A DNA stretch of 16,781 nucleotides from an uncultured Tidjanibacter sp. (GTDB lineage Bacteria; Bacteroidota; Bacteroidia; Bacteroidales; Rikenellaceae), in the NCBI GenBank assembly GCA_934663885.1, contig CAKUKW010000022.1, positions 1 through 16,781 on the forward strand, read 5' to 3'. The stretch's first letter is position 1. Each line of letters opens with the position of its first letter. The notes below the pieces were generated by a model, which worked only from the letters and a program-made list of their open reading frames with translations, was not told the origin of the DNA and did no database searches. The translations under genes were made by a program, and so were the position numbers. Of this stretch, positions 1 to 7,085 are shown one piece after another.

Positions 1-285
1 ATCCGTCTCCGCCCTTTCGACAGAGTTGAGTACTTCCAGCAGGGAAAGCGAGCCCGTCGCGTCATAAGTCGAAAAATTAAAAGAAACGCTTTTGCTGCCC
101 GGAGAGTCCACGATACTCGATGCGAGGTCTATCTTGAGCACCGAATTGTTCATTATGGCCACGGGTTTAGGTGTAAAAGCTGCTGAAATACCGGCGAAAA
201 TGAGTATGAGCATGAGCCATACTACTACCGTTCCCACCACGAAAGCCAGCAGGGCGGCCCAGAATGTCCTGAAAAATTTATTCAT
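1..285 (-). CDS. sppA: Signal peptide peptidase SppA, N-terminal 95 residues (cut by window edge)
   Basis: The gene reads leftward and runs off the window in frame. The translation begins MNKFFRTFWAALLAFVVGTV and continues as a hydrophobic segment to about residue 36. A stretch containing VLKIDLASSIVD (about residues 48-59) and SLLEVLNSVE follows. This matches the start of the 67-kDa type SppA of Bacteroidota: a short cytoplasmic tail, one membrane anchor, then a beta-strand 'vLkIDls' before the first S49 domain. The family is a membrane-bound serine protease (Ser/Lys dyad) that degrades cleaved signal peptides. The catalytic domains lie outside the window, so activity cannot be judged. The ATG at 283-285 is the only sensible start, because the region upstream is AT-rich and non-coding. 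The gene is divergent from mrp. The identification rests only on the anchor and first strand. Confidence 0.72.
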   Translation of the reverse strand, partial: MNKFFRTFWAALLAFVVGTVVVWLMLILIFAGISAAFTPKPVAIMNNSVLKIDLASSIVDSPGSKSVSFNFSTYDATGSLSLLEVLNSVERAETD

Positions 286-470
286 AATAATATTTTTTAA
301 GGTTTGAAATTCGTTAGTTATACAAAATTAATATGATGCAAATATACACATATTTTTCAAATAAAAAATAAATAATTATCGAATAACGATATTTTTTTAT
401 TATTTTTCAAACAATAGGCATTAAATGAATATTCAATATACATATCATGTATAATTAGGCAATATAAGCT

Positions 471-516
471 TTACCTTATGATAAGTCCAAGCGGACTTGA
501 CTTATCCGCCCGGTAA
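471..516. repeat. Nested inverted repeat upstream of the mrp promoter
   Basis: An outer pair TTACC (471-475) / GGTAA (512-516) encloses GATAAGTC (480-487) / GACTTATC (499-506), an exact 8-base inverted repeat. AAGTCC (483-488) can instead pair with GGACTT (493-498) across a four-base loop. The element lies just upstream of the proposed mrp promoter, so it would not be in the mrp transcript. It could be a protein-binding site, a terminator, or part of an unannotated small RNA; the sequence alone does not decide. Confidence 0.45.
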
Positions 517-526
517 GACCGACTGA

Positions 527-558
527 TTTGAAAAATCACCTTCGGGTCGCTATATTTG
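527..558 (+). promoter_or_regulatory. Bacteroidota-type promoter for mrp
   Basis: TTTG at 527-530 and TATATTTG at 551-558 are separated by 20 bases. This fits the Bacteroides primary sigma consensus (-33 TTTG, -7 TAnnTTTG, spacer about 19-21). Transcription would begin near 563-567, downstream of the ATG at 560. The ATG at 584 is therefore the likely mrp start. Confidence 0.65.
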
Positions 559-583
559 TATGCAATCAGAAACACTATCGATA

Positions 584-1642
584 ATGGACAACAAGGAAAA
601 GCTCCGGAAACTTCTCTCTGAAATAGTACATCCGGAAACAGGAAAAGATATCGTATCATCCGGTATCGTGGAAAGCCTCGATACCGCCGGCGGGAAAGTA
701 ACCGTTACCTTAAATTTTCCCCGCCAGCGCGATCCGTTCGCCAATTCTGTCAAAAGGCAGGTAACTGACGCGGCGATGAAAGTTTATCCGCAGGCTGGCG
801 GAAACATCGATATAATAGTAAAGGAGAACCCTCCCGTACAAAAATCAAAACCTGAAGAATCCCTGTCGGGACTTGGGGAAATCGGTAAAATAATAGCTAT
901 CGCTTCCGGCAAGGGCGGCGTAGGTAAATCGACCGTTACGGCAAACCTGGCGGTAACCCTGGCGAAAATGAGGTACTCGGTGGGGATATTGGACGCCGAC
1001 ATATATGGGCCTTCACAGCCCAAAATGTTCGGCATAGAAGGCCACGAACCCCAGGGATTGGGAAAAGGCGACGAACAGTGGCTGCTTCCGGCTGAGTCGA
1101 TGGGAATAAAGATAGCCTCGATAGGATTTTTCATTCCGCAGGGCGAAGCGCTGGTATGGCGGGGACCAATGGCTACGAGTGCACTGAAACAGCTTATACA
1201 TCAGACGCTGTGGGAAAAACTGGATTTCCTTTTGGTAGACCTTCCTCCCGGTACGGGCGACGTGCACCTTTCCATAGTATCCGAACTTAATCTTGACGGC
1301 GCCGTGATAGTTTCCACTCCCCAACAAGTTGCCGTGGCAGACGTTATGAGGGGAATAAAAATGTTCCGTTCCGCGGGAGTTAATGTTCCGGTGCTCGGTA
1401 TAATTGAAAACATGGCGTGGTTCACGCCGGCGGAGTTACCCAATAACAGGTATTATATATTCGGCAAGGGTGGCGCGCGTGAACTGGCTAAAGAAGAAAA
1501 AGTCGATTTTCTGGGTGATATTCCTATTATACTCTCTGTTATGGAAGGGGCGGAAAATGGTATTCCGGCCGCGGCGGCGGATACAGCCGTGCAAAAATAC
1601 TATGTTGAAATCGCGCGGAAAATTGTTAAGAAACTGTCCTGA
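584..1642 (+). CDS. mrp: Mrp/ApbC/NBP35-family Fe-S carrier P-loop ATPase
   Basis: This 352-residue protein has the two-part architecture of bacterial Mrp. A small N-terminal MIP18/DUF59-like domain (about residues 1-75) is followed by a SIMIBI P-loop NTPase. The deviant Walker A motif GKGGVGKS lies at residues 109-116, followed by [11 protein letters not shown] and [11 protein letters not shown]. The family binds and transfers [4Fe-4S] clusters to apoproteins in the cytosol. The C-terminal CxxC that usually holds the bridging cluster is absent: the region after ENMAW reads FTPAELPNN (from residue 280). From memory this is usual in Bacteroidota homologues. A longer frame begins at ATG 560, but that codon lies at or upstream of the predicted transcription start, so ATG 584 ([11 protein letters not shown]) is preferred. 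The gene appears to be transcribed alone. Confidence 0.9.
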   Translation: MDNKEKLRKLLSEIVHPETGKDIVSSGIVESLDTAGGKVTVTLNFPRQRDPFANSVKRQVTDAAMKVYPQAGGNIDIIVKENPPVQKSKPEESLSGLGEIGKIIAIASGKGGVGKSTVTANLAVTLAKMRYSVGILDADIYGPSQPKMFGIEGHEPQGLGKGDEQWLLPAESMGIKIASIGFFIPQGEALVWRGPMATSALKQLIHQTLWEKLDFLLVDLPPGTGDVHLSIVSELNLDGAVIVSTPQQVAVADVMRGIKMFRSAGVNVPVLGIIENMAWFTPAELPNNRYYIFGKGGARELAKEEKVDFLGDIPIILSVMEGAENGIPAAAADTAVQKYYVEIARKIVKKLS

Positions 1643-2039
1643 CTCTGTTCATAAAACCGGCATCGTATGTTTGGAAATAATCGCAACCGGGTGATAAAAA
1701 AATTTGGTTTTAGCCCGAAGATTTATAAGCAGGTAAACTCCGGGAAATACAAGCTTTTTCTATTAATTTATGTTTCCAGCTTGCCAACAAATTTCCGACA
1801 TATTTGGGATAGAAAATGTGATTGTTGATTTGTTAGGAAAATTTTCGACAGGTGTTGAAATAATATGAATGATCCGCCAATTCAAATATTAATGCCGTAG
1901 GCGGAAAGATATTTGTTGTCGATAAATTTTAATAATTATCTTTGAGCCCGGAATCCGGCTTGTTATCAACATATCAACACGGCTTTATTATTGTTATTAT
2001 ATAATATTAATTTAATATATATAAATAAAAAATAAAGAA
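1643..2039. other. 397-bp intergenic region between mrp and nadA
   Basis: No coding region is credible here. Visible elements are an isolated TATGTTTG box at 1666-1673 with no -33 partner; a 6-base inverted repeat TCCGCC (1873-1878) / GGCGGA (1900-1905); three copies of an AAATTT-n-CGACA-like motif (1789-1800, 1839-1850, and inverted at 1917-1929); the nadA promoter (1912-1944); a small GC hairpin at 1945-1960; and an A/T-only-like leader from about 1981 to the nadA start. No clear intrinsic terminator for mrp was found. Confidence 0.55.
1912..1944 (+). promoter_or_regulatory. Bacteroidota-type promoter for nadA
   Basis: TTTG at 1912-1915 and TATCTTTG at 1937-1944 are separated by 21 bases, a good match to the Bacteroides -33/-7 consensus. 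Transcription would start near 1950, giving a leader of about 90 bases. The spacer contains TGTCGATAAATTT (1917-1929), an inverted copy of a motif found twice upstream, so a regulator may bind between the two boxes. Confidence 0.65.
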
Positions 2040-2984
2040 ATGGGGACTGAGCATAATTCCTTGTTGGCTGAAAAAATCAGCCGCCTGAAGAGGAAAAAAA
2101 ACGCTGTAATACTGGCGCATTATTATACGCGCCCTGAGGTTCAGGGCGTCGCCGACTTTATCGGTGATTCGCTGGCCCTCTCCGAAGCCGCGGCAAAGAC
2201 CGATGCGGACATAATCCTTTTTGCAGGGGTCGTTTTTATGGCCGAGACAGCTAAGGTGCTGTCTCCCGAAAAAAAGGTACTGATCCCCGACATGGCTGCC
2301 GGATGTTCGCTGGCCGACTCCTGTCCCGCCGAAGAATTCGCGGCGTTCAGGGCGAAGTATCCTGATCATAAAGTAGTTTCCTACGTTAATACTTCTGTCG
2401 GCGTTAAAGCCCTTACCGACATTTGCTGCACTTCTTCCAACGCCCTCAAGATAATAAAGTCGATGCCGGAAGGACAGAAACTTATCTTCGCCCCCGACAG
2501 GAACCTGGGCGATTATATAAAACGCCAGACCGGTCGTGACGATATAGTACTGTGGAACGGCGCCTGTCATGTTCACGAAAAGTTTTCGCTTGAAAAAATT
2601 CTGGAGCTCAAACGTGAACATCCGGCGGCGAAAGTACTTGCCCACCCCGAATGTAAAAAACCAGTCCTTATGGCTTCCGACTTCGTAGGCTCCACAAGCG
2701 CTTTGATAGACTTTATAGGCCGCGACGGAGGCAGGGAGTATATCATCGTTACCGAATCGGGGATCCTTCACGAAATGCGCCTCAAATACCCCGGCGTGAC
2801 ACTCATCCCGGCTCCCCCTATAGATTCGACATGCGGATGCAACGACTGCGAGTATATGAAACTTATTACGCTCGACAAAATGTACGATTCATTGCTTAAT
2901 GAATCCCCCGAGGTTCTCGTAGACGAGGATATACGGCAGCGCGCCGAGGGTTCCATACGCCGTATGCTTGAATTATCCAGGTAG
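2040..2984 (+). CDS. nadA: Quinolinate synthase NadA
   Basis: NadA condenses iminoaspartate (made by NadB) with dihydroxyacetone phosphate to give quinolinate, the precursor of the NAD ring, in the cytosol. This 314-residue protein is full length for the short NadA type. Three internally similar domains can be recognised, with NAVILAHYYT near residues 21-30, FAGVVFMAETAKVLSPEK at 61-78, and WNGACHVHE at 172-180. The [4Fe-4S] ligands are expected to be Cys89 (in MAAGCSLADSC), Cys176 (in GACHVH) and one of the cysteines in CGCNDC (265-270). The start is preceded by an A-rich leader (ataaagaa) rather than a Shine-Dalgarno sequence, as is usual in Bacteroidota. nadB and nadC, often adjacent, are not in the window. 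The gene has its own promoter and is followed by a strong hairpin, so it appears monocistronic. Confidence 0.96.
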   Translation: MGTEHNSLLAEKISRLKRKKNAVILAHYYTRPEVQGVADFIGDSLALSEAAAKTDADIILFAGVVFMAETAKVLSPEKKVLIPDMAAGCSLADSCPAEEFAAFRAKYPDHKVVSYVNTSVGVKALTDICCTSSNALKIIKSMPEGQKLIFAPDRNLGDYIKRQTGRDDIVLWNGACHVHEKFSLEKILELKREHPAAKVLAHPECKKPVLMASDFVGSTSALIDFIGRDGGREYIIVTESGILHEMRLKYPGVTLIPAPPIDSTCGCNDCEYMKLITLDKMYDSLLNESPEVLVDEDIRQRAEGSIRRMLELSR

Positions 2985-3001
2985 ATATTTTACTTGCTTA
3001 T

Positions 3002-3040
3002 CGAAATCCGGGGACATTGTTAAAATATCCCCGGATTTCG
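3002..3040 (+). terminator. Perfect 13-bp inverted repeat after nadA
   Basis: CGAAATCCGGGGA (3002-3014) is the exact reverse complement of TCCCCGGATTTCG (3028-3040), with a 13-base loop. It lies 18 bases after the nadA stop. No clear T-run follows (ttattgcatt), so it is an imperfect intrinsic terminator or an RNA 3'-end stabilising hairpin. Confidence 0.6.
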
Positions 3041-3097
3041 TTATTGCATTGTTGATAATAAGTAATAACCTTTAAAGCCCGTAAACCATAAAAATAG

Positions 3098-3105
3098 TAA
3101 CTTTG
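3098..3105 (+). promoter_or_regulatory. -7 promoter box for glnS
   Basis: TAACTTTG fits the TAnnTTTG consensus exactly. No good -33 TTTG is seen; TTTA at 3071-3074 would give a 23-base spacer. The predicted transcription start, near 3111-3113, falls just before the first strand of the leader's closing stem. Confidence 0.5.
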
Positions 3106-3110
3106 TATCC

Positions 3111-3204
3111 TGTGAACGTGGACGTGGTTCCGGGCCTATTCGGATCAATCCATGGAGCTGATGGTTTTTATCCATCAGTATTCCACGTTAAATAATTGAC
3201 GCTT
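3111..3204 (+). promoter_or_regulatory. Foldable 5' leader of glnS
   Basis: AACGTGGA (3115-3122) is the exact reverse complement of TCCACGTT (3182-3189) and can close a domain of about 60 bases. Inside it CTGATGG (3158-3164) pairs with CCATCAG (3172-3178) across a 7-base loop, and a weak TCCG (3129-3132) / CGGA (3141-3144) stem is possible. ACGTGG is present twice in tandem (3116-3121 and 3122-3127). Either copy can pair with CCACGT (3183-3188), a switch-like arrangement. The last strand ends 15 bases before the glnS ATG. It matches no riboswitch or T-box that I recognise. Confidence 0.4.
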
Positions 3205-4887
3205 ATGACATCAATGAACGAAGAGGCGGGGCGGGAACGCTCACTTAATTTCCTCGAGGAGATAATAGAAAACTACATAGCCAACGTGGACGGCAGGATA
3301 TTGACCCGCTTTCCTCCGGAGCCGAACGGATATCTTCATATCGGGCATGCGAAGAGTATCTGCCTTAATTTTGGGCTGGCCCGGAAATATGGTGGCAAGA
3401 CCAACCTTAGGTTCGACGACACGAATCCCGTAAAGGAGGACACCGAGTATGTCGATTCCATTAAGGAAGATATACAATGGCTTGGTTTTGAGTGGGATAA
3501 AGAGTTGTATGCTTCCGATTATTTCGGGCAGCTGTATGACTGGGCCGTCGAGCTGATTAAGAAAGGGCTGGCTTATGTCGACGACCAGACCCAGGAGGAG
3601 ATCAGGACCACCAGGGGCACGGTAACGGTTCCGGGTGTCGAAAGTCCGTGGAGGAACCGCTCGGTAGACGAGAACATCGACCTTTTCCGCCGTATGAGGG
3701 AGGGTGAATTCCCCGATGGAGCAAGGGTTTTAAGGGCAAAAATTGATATGTCCCACCCAAATATGCTTATGCGCGACCCGATCATGTACCGCATACTTCA
3801 CGCGCACCATCACCGCACGGGCGACAAATGGTGCATCTACCCCATGTACGATTACGCGCACGGACAGAGCGATTCCATCGAGAAGATTACCCACTCTATA
3901 TGCACCCTCGAATTCGATGTTCACAGGCCGCTTTACGACTGGTTTATCGAAAAGCTCGGGATTTATCCGAGCCACCAGTATGAGTTCGCCCGCCTTAACC
4001 TTACCTATACGGTAATGAGTAAGCGTAAATTACTCCAACTGGTTAAAGATAAATTGGTTAATGGATGGGATGATCCACGGATGCCAACTATCTCAGCATT
4101 CAGGCGCAAAGGATATACACCGGCTTCCATCCGTGCTTTCGCGGAGCGTGTGGGAGTTGCCAAGAGGGATAATGTAATTGACCTTTCATTGCTGGAGTTC
4201 TGCGTACGCGAAGACCTGAATAAAACCGCGGAGCGCAGGATGGCGGTTCTCGACCCTGTTAAAGTCGTGATTACCAATTATCCTGAAGGCAAAACGGAGC
4301 ATTTTTCAGCAGTCAATAATCCCGAAGACGAATCGGCTGGCCGTAGGGAAATACCTTTCTTCCGCGAGATTTATATAGACAGGGGTGACTTTATGGAAGA
4401 TCCCCCGAAAAAATATTTCCGCCTTTCACCTGGCAACGAGGTCAGGCTTCGCTACTCTTACCTGATAAAATGCGAGGAGGTTATTAAGGATAGCGAAGGA
4501 ATGATTACCGAATTGAGGTGTACTTACGACCCCGAATCGGCGGGCGGCTCTTCTTCGGACGGTCGCAGGGTTAAGGGAGTTATCCACTGGGTTTCCGCCG
4601 AACACGCGAAAACGGCTGAAGTTCGTTTATACTCTACCCTTTTTAATAAGGAAAATCCCGATGATGTCGAGGAAGGTAAAACTTTTCTCGATTATATCAA
4701 CCCTGATTCACTGAAAATCCAGAACGGATATATCGAACCTTCATTGGCGGAAGCCATGGCCGGTGATAAATTCCAGTTCGAGCGCGTAGGATATTTTTGC
4801 GTGGATCCGGATTCGACTTCAGGGAAGATGGTATTCAACCGCACGGTAGAGCTTAAAGACTCCTGGGGAAAGATAGCCAATCAATAA
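3205..4887 (+). CDS. glnS: Glutaminyl-tRNA synthetase GlnS
   Basis: GlnS charges tRNA-Gln with glutamine using ATP; it is a class I synthetase acting in the cytosol. The protein is 560 residues from ATG 3205. [22 protein letters not shown] contains the HIGH motif at residues 45-48. [15 protein letters not shown] follows, and VMSKRKL at 270-276 is the KMSKS-type loop. The C-terminal half contains the two beta-barrels of the anticodon-binding region, ending in [21 protein letters not shown] and the barrel domain favour GlnRS over GluRS. The frame is open back to a TTG at 3196, but the ATG at 3205 is the more natural start and another ATG lies at 3214. Leader structure and a -7 box lie upstream. 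The gene converges on mnmG across the parS-bearing gap. Confidence 0.96.
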   Translation: MTSMNEEAGRERSLNFLEEIIENYIANVDGRILTRFPPEPNGYLHIGHAKSICLNFGLARKYGGKTNLRFDDTNPVKEDTEYVDSIKEDIQWLGFEWDKELYASDYFGQLYDWAVELIKKGLAYVDDQTQEEIRTTRGTVTVPGVESPWRNRSVDENIDLFRRMREGEFPDGARVLRAKIDMSHPNMLMRDPIMYRILHAHHHRTGDKWCIYPMYDYAHGQSDSIEKITHSICTLEFDVHRPLYDWFIEKLGIYPSHQYEFARLNLTYTVMSKRKLLQLVKDKLVNGWDDPRMPTISAFRRKGYTPASIRAFAERVGVAKRDNVIDLSLLEFCVREDLNKTAERRMAVLDPVKVVITNYPEGKTEHFSAVNNPEDESAGRREIPFFREIYIDRGDFMEDPPKKYFRLSPGNEVRLRYSYLIKCEEVIKDSEGMITELRCTYDPESAGGSSSDGRRVKGVIHWVSAEHAKTAEVRLYSTLFNKENPDDVEEGKTFLDYINPDSLKIQNGYIEPSLAEAMAGDKFQFERVGYFCVDPDSTSGKMVFNRTVELKDSWGKIANQ

Positions 4888-4934
4888 TCTTTATTGCTTT
4901 AAGTTTCTTCTATCTTTATAGGTCTGGTGTCCGG

Positions 4935-4986
4935 AGGCAAACAACAGGGGGTTGTTCCACGTGGAACAACCCCCTGTTGTTTGCCT
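4935..4986. repeat. 52-bp perfect palindrome between glnS and mnmG
   Basis: Each 26-base arm is the exact reverse complement of the other, with no spacer; the centre lies between 4960 and 4961. Arms start AGGCAAACAACAGGGG and end in TTGTTCCAC at the centre. The central 16 bases are a parS match. The palindrome starts 48 bases after the glnS stop and lies in the convergent gap, so its RNA could also act as a bidirectional stop or end-protecting hairpin for glnS and mnmG. Neither side has a clear T-run. Confidence 0.9.
4953..4968. other. parS: parS centromere-like site 1 (ParB binding)
   Basis: TGTTCCACGTGGAACA is a perfect 16-bp palindrome matching the conserved bacterial chromosomal parS motif (TGTTnCACGTGnAACA). 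This is the nucleation site of ParB/Spo0J, which spreads and slides as a CTP-dependent clamp and recruits SMC for origin segregation. It is the exact centre of the 52-bp palindrome. No parA or parB gene is in the window. Confidence 0.82.
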
Positions 4987-5078
4987 TGAGTATCGAAGAG
5001 GACTATGAGGAATATCCGGGGATGAATTTATATAGAATTATTAGTTTTGTCCGCGAAAGCCGGACCGATTGGAAGTAA

Positions 5079-5094
5079 TGTTCCACGTGGAACA
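5079..5094. other. parS: parS centromere-like site 2 (ParB binding)
   Basis: This is a second identical copy of TGTTCCACGTGGAACA, 126 bp centre to centre from the first. The perfect symmetry extends two bases on each side to 20 bp (5077-5096). It ends 16 bases before the last base of the mnmG stop codon. The flanks are otherwise unrelated to those of site 1, which argues that the 16-mer itself is what is being conserved. Confidence 0.82.
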
Positions 5095-5110
5095 TTTTGG
5101 CGCCTCTACC

Positions 5111-7018
5111 CTATCTTCCGAAGTAAACCAGTAAGACGTTGATATCAGCTGGAGAGACGCCTGGAATCCGCGAAGCCTGTCCTATTGTTTCCGGCTTGAT
5201 GCGTGAAAGCTTTTGCCGGGCCTCGATAGTAAGCGAGTTCATCGAGTGGTAGTCGAATCCTGCGGGAATACGGATATCTTCAAGGCGGCTCAGTTTATCC
5301 GCTATGAATTTCTCTCGCTCGATATATCCCCTGTATTTTATTTGTATCTCTGCCTCCTGAATTACTTCGTGTTCAATTTTGTTTTCCCGGATAAATTCCC
5401 CCAGATCCGGCAGTGCGATGCTTAGTCCTTCTATAGTTACTTCGTTCCTCAATATTATATCGTGGAGTTTTCTTCCCTGCGAAAGTTCGGCTGACCCCAC
5501 CGATTTTAAATACCGTGAAATTTCTTCGGGAGAAGTACTCCTGCTCTTGATGAAACGTACGAGCGATTCTGAGAGTGATTTTTTTTCTTCAAAAATTGCT
5601 TTTCTTTTTTCGTCCGCAAGGCCTATTTTTATTGAAACAGGCGTTAATCGCAAATCCGCATTATCCTGCCGTAGTAGAATCCTGTATTCCGCCCTGCTCG
5701 TGAACATACGGTAGGGCTCGTCGACTCCTTTTGTTACGAGGTCGTCGATGAGGACGCCTATATAAGCTTCGTCTCGGCGAAGCACCAAAGGTTCCTTCCC
5801 TTTTATTTTCCGGCTCGCATTTATTCCCGCCATTAGTCCCTGAGCGGCCGCCTCTTCGTAGCCGGTGGTACCATTTATCTGGCCTGCGAAATAAAGGTTG
5901 TCGACCAGTTTTGTTTCAAGGGAATGTTTAAGTTGTGTCGGTGGAAAATAGTCATATTCGATAGCGTAACCTGCGCGGAAAATATGGATATTCTCGAACC
6001 CTTTTATTTTTTGCAGCGCTTTCACCTGGATATCTAACGGCAGTGAAGAAGAAAAGCCGTTAAGGTAATATTCCGTACTTCCGCAGCTTTCGGGCTCCAG
6101 GAAAAGCTGGTGCGAATCCTTTCCTGCGAAAGTATGGAGCTTGTCCTCTATGCTCGGACAATACCTGGGGCCTATGCCTTTTATGGTTCCGTTAAACAGC
6201 GGCGAATCGGCGAATCCTTCCTCCAATATGTCGTGTACTTCTTTGTTCGTATGAACCAGAAAGCATGGAACTTGATTTTTAACTGTTTCTGTATCAGGTA
6301 AAAAAGAAAATTTTTCAGGGTTTTCGTCACCTTCCTGAAGCTCGAAAAGGTTGAAGTTTACTGTGCGGCCGTCTATGCGAGCAGGCGTTCCGGTCTTCAT
6401 CCTCCCCGCCTCGAACCCCATGGCTGTAAGTGATTCGGTGAGGTCCTCCGAGGATGCATCCCCGGCCCTTCCGCCGGGCATACTGTGGCGCCCGGTATGC
6501 ATCAGGCCGTTCAGGAAAGTCCCTACGGTGAGAATAACAGCATTTGCACGGAATTCGACGCCGCTTCGAGTCCTGATCCCCGTGACTTTCCCCACGTCCG
6601 ATTCGCCACACTTTTGACGGGGATCTATATAATTCGTAAGTATTTGATATACAGAATCCTGCCAGATATATAAGTTTTCTGTATTTTCAAGGGTATGCCG
6701 CCAGAGCAACGAAAACATATCCTTGTCGCACTGGGCCCGCGGACTCCACATAGCCGCCCCTTTGGAGCGGTTTAGCATCCGGAATTGGATGGTGGTTTTA
6801 TCGGTGATAATACCCATCTGTCCGCCGAGCGCGTCTATCTCTCGTACTATCTGCCCTTTCGCAACGCCCCCGACCGCCGGGTTACACGACATGTTGGCGA
6901 TCTTAGACATGTCCATAGTCACCAGCAGCGTACTTGCACCCAGCTTCGCTGCCGCCACGGCAGCTTCGCATCCCGCATGGCCGCCACCCACTACTATTAT
7001 GTCGTATTCGAAACGCAT
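5111..7018 (-). CDS. mnmG: tRNA uridine-5-carboxymethylaminomethyl modification enzyme MnmG (GidA)
   Basis: MnmG is the FAD-binding subunit that, with MnmE, installs the (carboxymethyl)aminomethyl group at C5 of the wobble uridine in several tRNAs. It uses methylene-tetrahydrofolate, NADH and GTP. The 635-residue length is normal for the long form. The FAD-binding Rossmann motif GGGHAGCEAA lies at about residues 11-20. MSCNPAVGGVAKGQIVREIDALGG and GIGPRYCPSIEDK are family signatures, and the C-terminal helical MnmE/tRNA-binding domain ends in QASRIPGVSPADINVLL. The start MRFEYDIIVVGG is well placed relative to the Rossmann fold. It lies 67 bases downstream of ybeY with no promoter box seen, so it is probably cotranscribed with the pheS-ybeY cluster. 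The older name gidA reflects its frequent position near oriC, which fits the parS sites just past its 3' end. Confidence 0.97.
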   Translation of the reverse strand: MRFEYDIIVVGGGHAGCEAAVAAAKLGASTLLVTMDMSKIANMSCNPAVGGVAKGQIVREIDALGGQMGIITDKTTIQFRMLNRSKGAAMWSPRAQCDKDMFSLLWRHTLENTENLYIWQDSVYQILTNYIDPRQKCGESDVGKVTGIRTRSGVEFRANAVILTVGTFLNGLMHTGRHSMPGGRAGDASSEDLTESLTAMGFEAGRMKTGTPARIDGRTVNFNLFELQEGDENPEKFSFLPDTETVKNQVPCFLVHTNKEVHDILEEGFADSPLFNGTIKGIGPRYCPSIEDKLHTFAGKDSHQLFLEPESCGSTEYYLNGFSSSLPLDIQVKALQKIKGFENIHIFRAGYAIEYDYFPPTQLKHSLETKLVDNLYFAGQINGTTGYEEAAAQGLMAGINASRKIKGKEPLVLRRDEAYIGVLIDDLVTKGVDEPYRMFTSRAEYRILLRQDNADLRLTPVSIKIGLADEKRKAIFEEKKSLSESLVRFIKSRSTSPEEISRYLKSVGSAELSQGRKLHDIILRNEVTIEGLSIALPDLGEFIRENKIEHEVIQEAEIQIKYRGYIEREKFIADKLSRLEDIRIPAGFDYHSMNSLTIEARQKLSRIKPETIGQASRIPGVSPADINVLLVYFGR

Positions 7019-7085
7019 TATTGGGTCTCACCGATTATTCTTATCTATTTCACTTCCTCTACAAATACCATTGCGGAATCGAAAG

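Larger units (their letters stand above)
286..583. other. Divergent AT-rich intergenic region between sppA and mrp
   Basis: No credible gene is seen in these 298 bases. The left part (about 286-470) is very AT-rich. It holds minus-strand TAnnTTTG-like boxes, read as CAAATATA at 339-346 and CAAAATTA at 323-330. These could serve sppA, but neither has a well-spaced -33 TTTG partner. The right part (471-558) is less AT-rich and holds a nested inverted repeat (471-516) followed by the mrp promoter (527-558). Confidence 0.6.

Noticed and set aside
560..583. Upstream ATG of mrp as the true start
   Set aside because: It overlaps the predicted promoter and lies at or before the transcription start; the family-like N-terminus begins at ATG 584.
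1666..1673. TATGTTTG as a promoter for a small RNA after mrp
   Set aside because: No -33 element at the right distance and no terminator or conserved structure downstream.
1963..1979. TTATCAACA / ATATCAACA resembling DnaA boxes, in an AT-rich stretch, as a possible origin
   Set aside because: Each has at least one mismatch to TTATCCACA, there are only two, and no dnaA/dnaN lies nearby. Single near-matches elsewhere (4577-4590 and 7478-7486) are in coding sequence and look random. The parS sites suggest origin proximity but not an origin here.
2007..2771. Long minus-strand open frame (254 codons) opposite nadA
   Set aside because: It lies entirely over a clear NadA coding region; its translation has no recognisable domain and reflects codon structure of the sense gene.
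3181..3196. TATTCCACGTTAAATA before glnS as a third, degenerate parS site
   Set aside because: About 12 of 16 bases match, the right half is not symmetric, and the half-site is explained by pairing with AACGTGGA in the leader.
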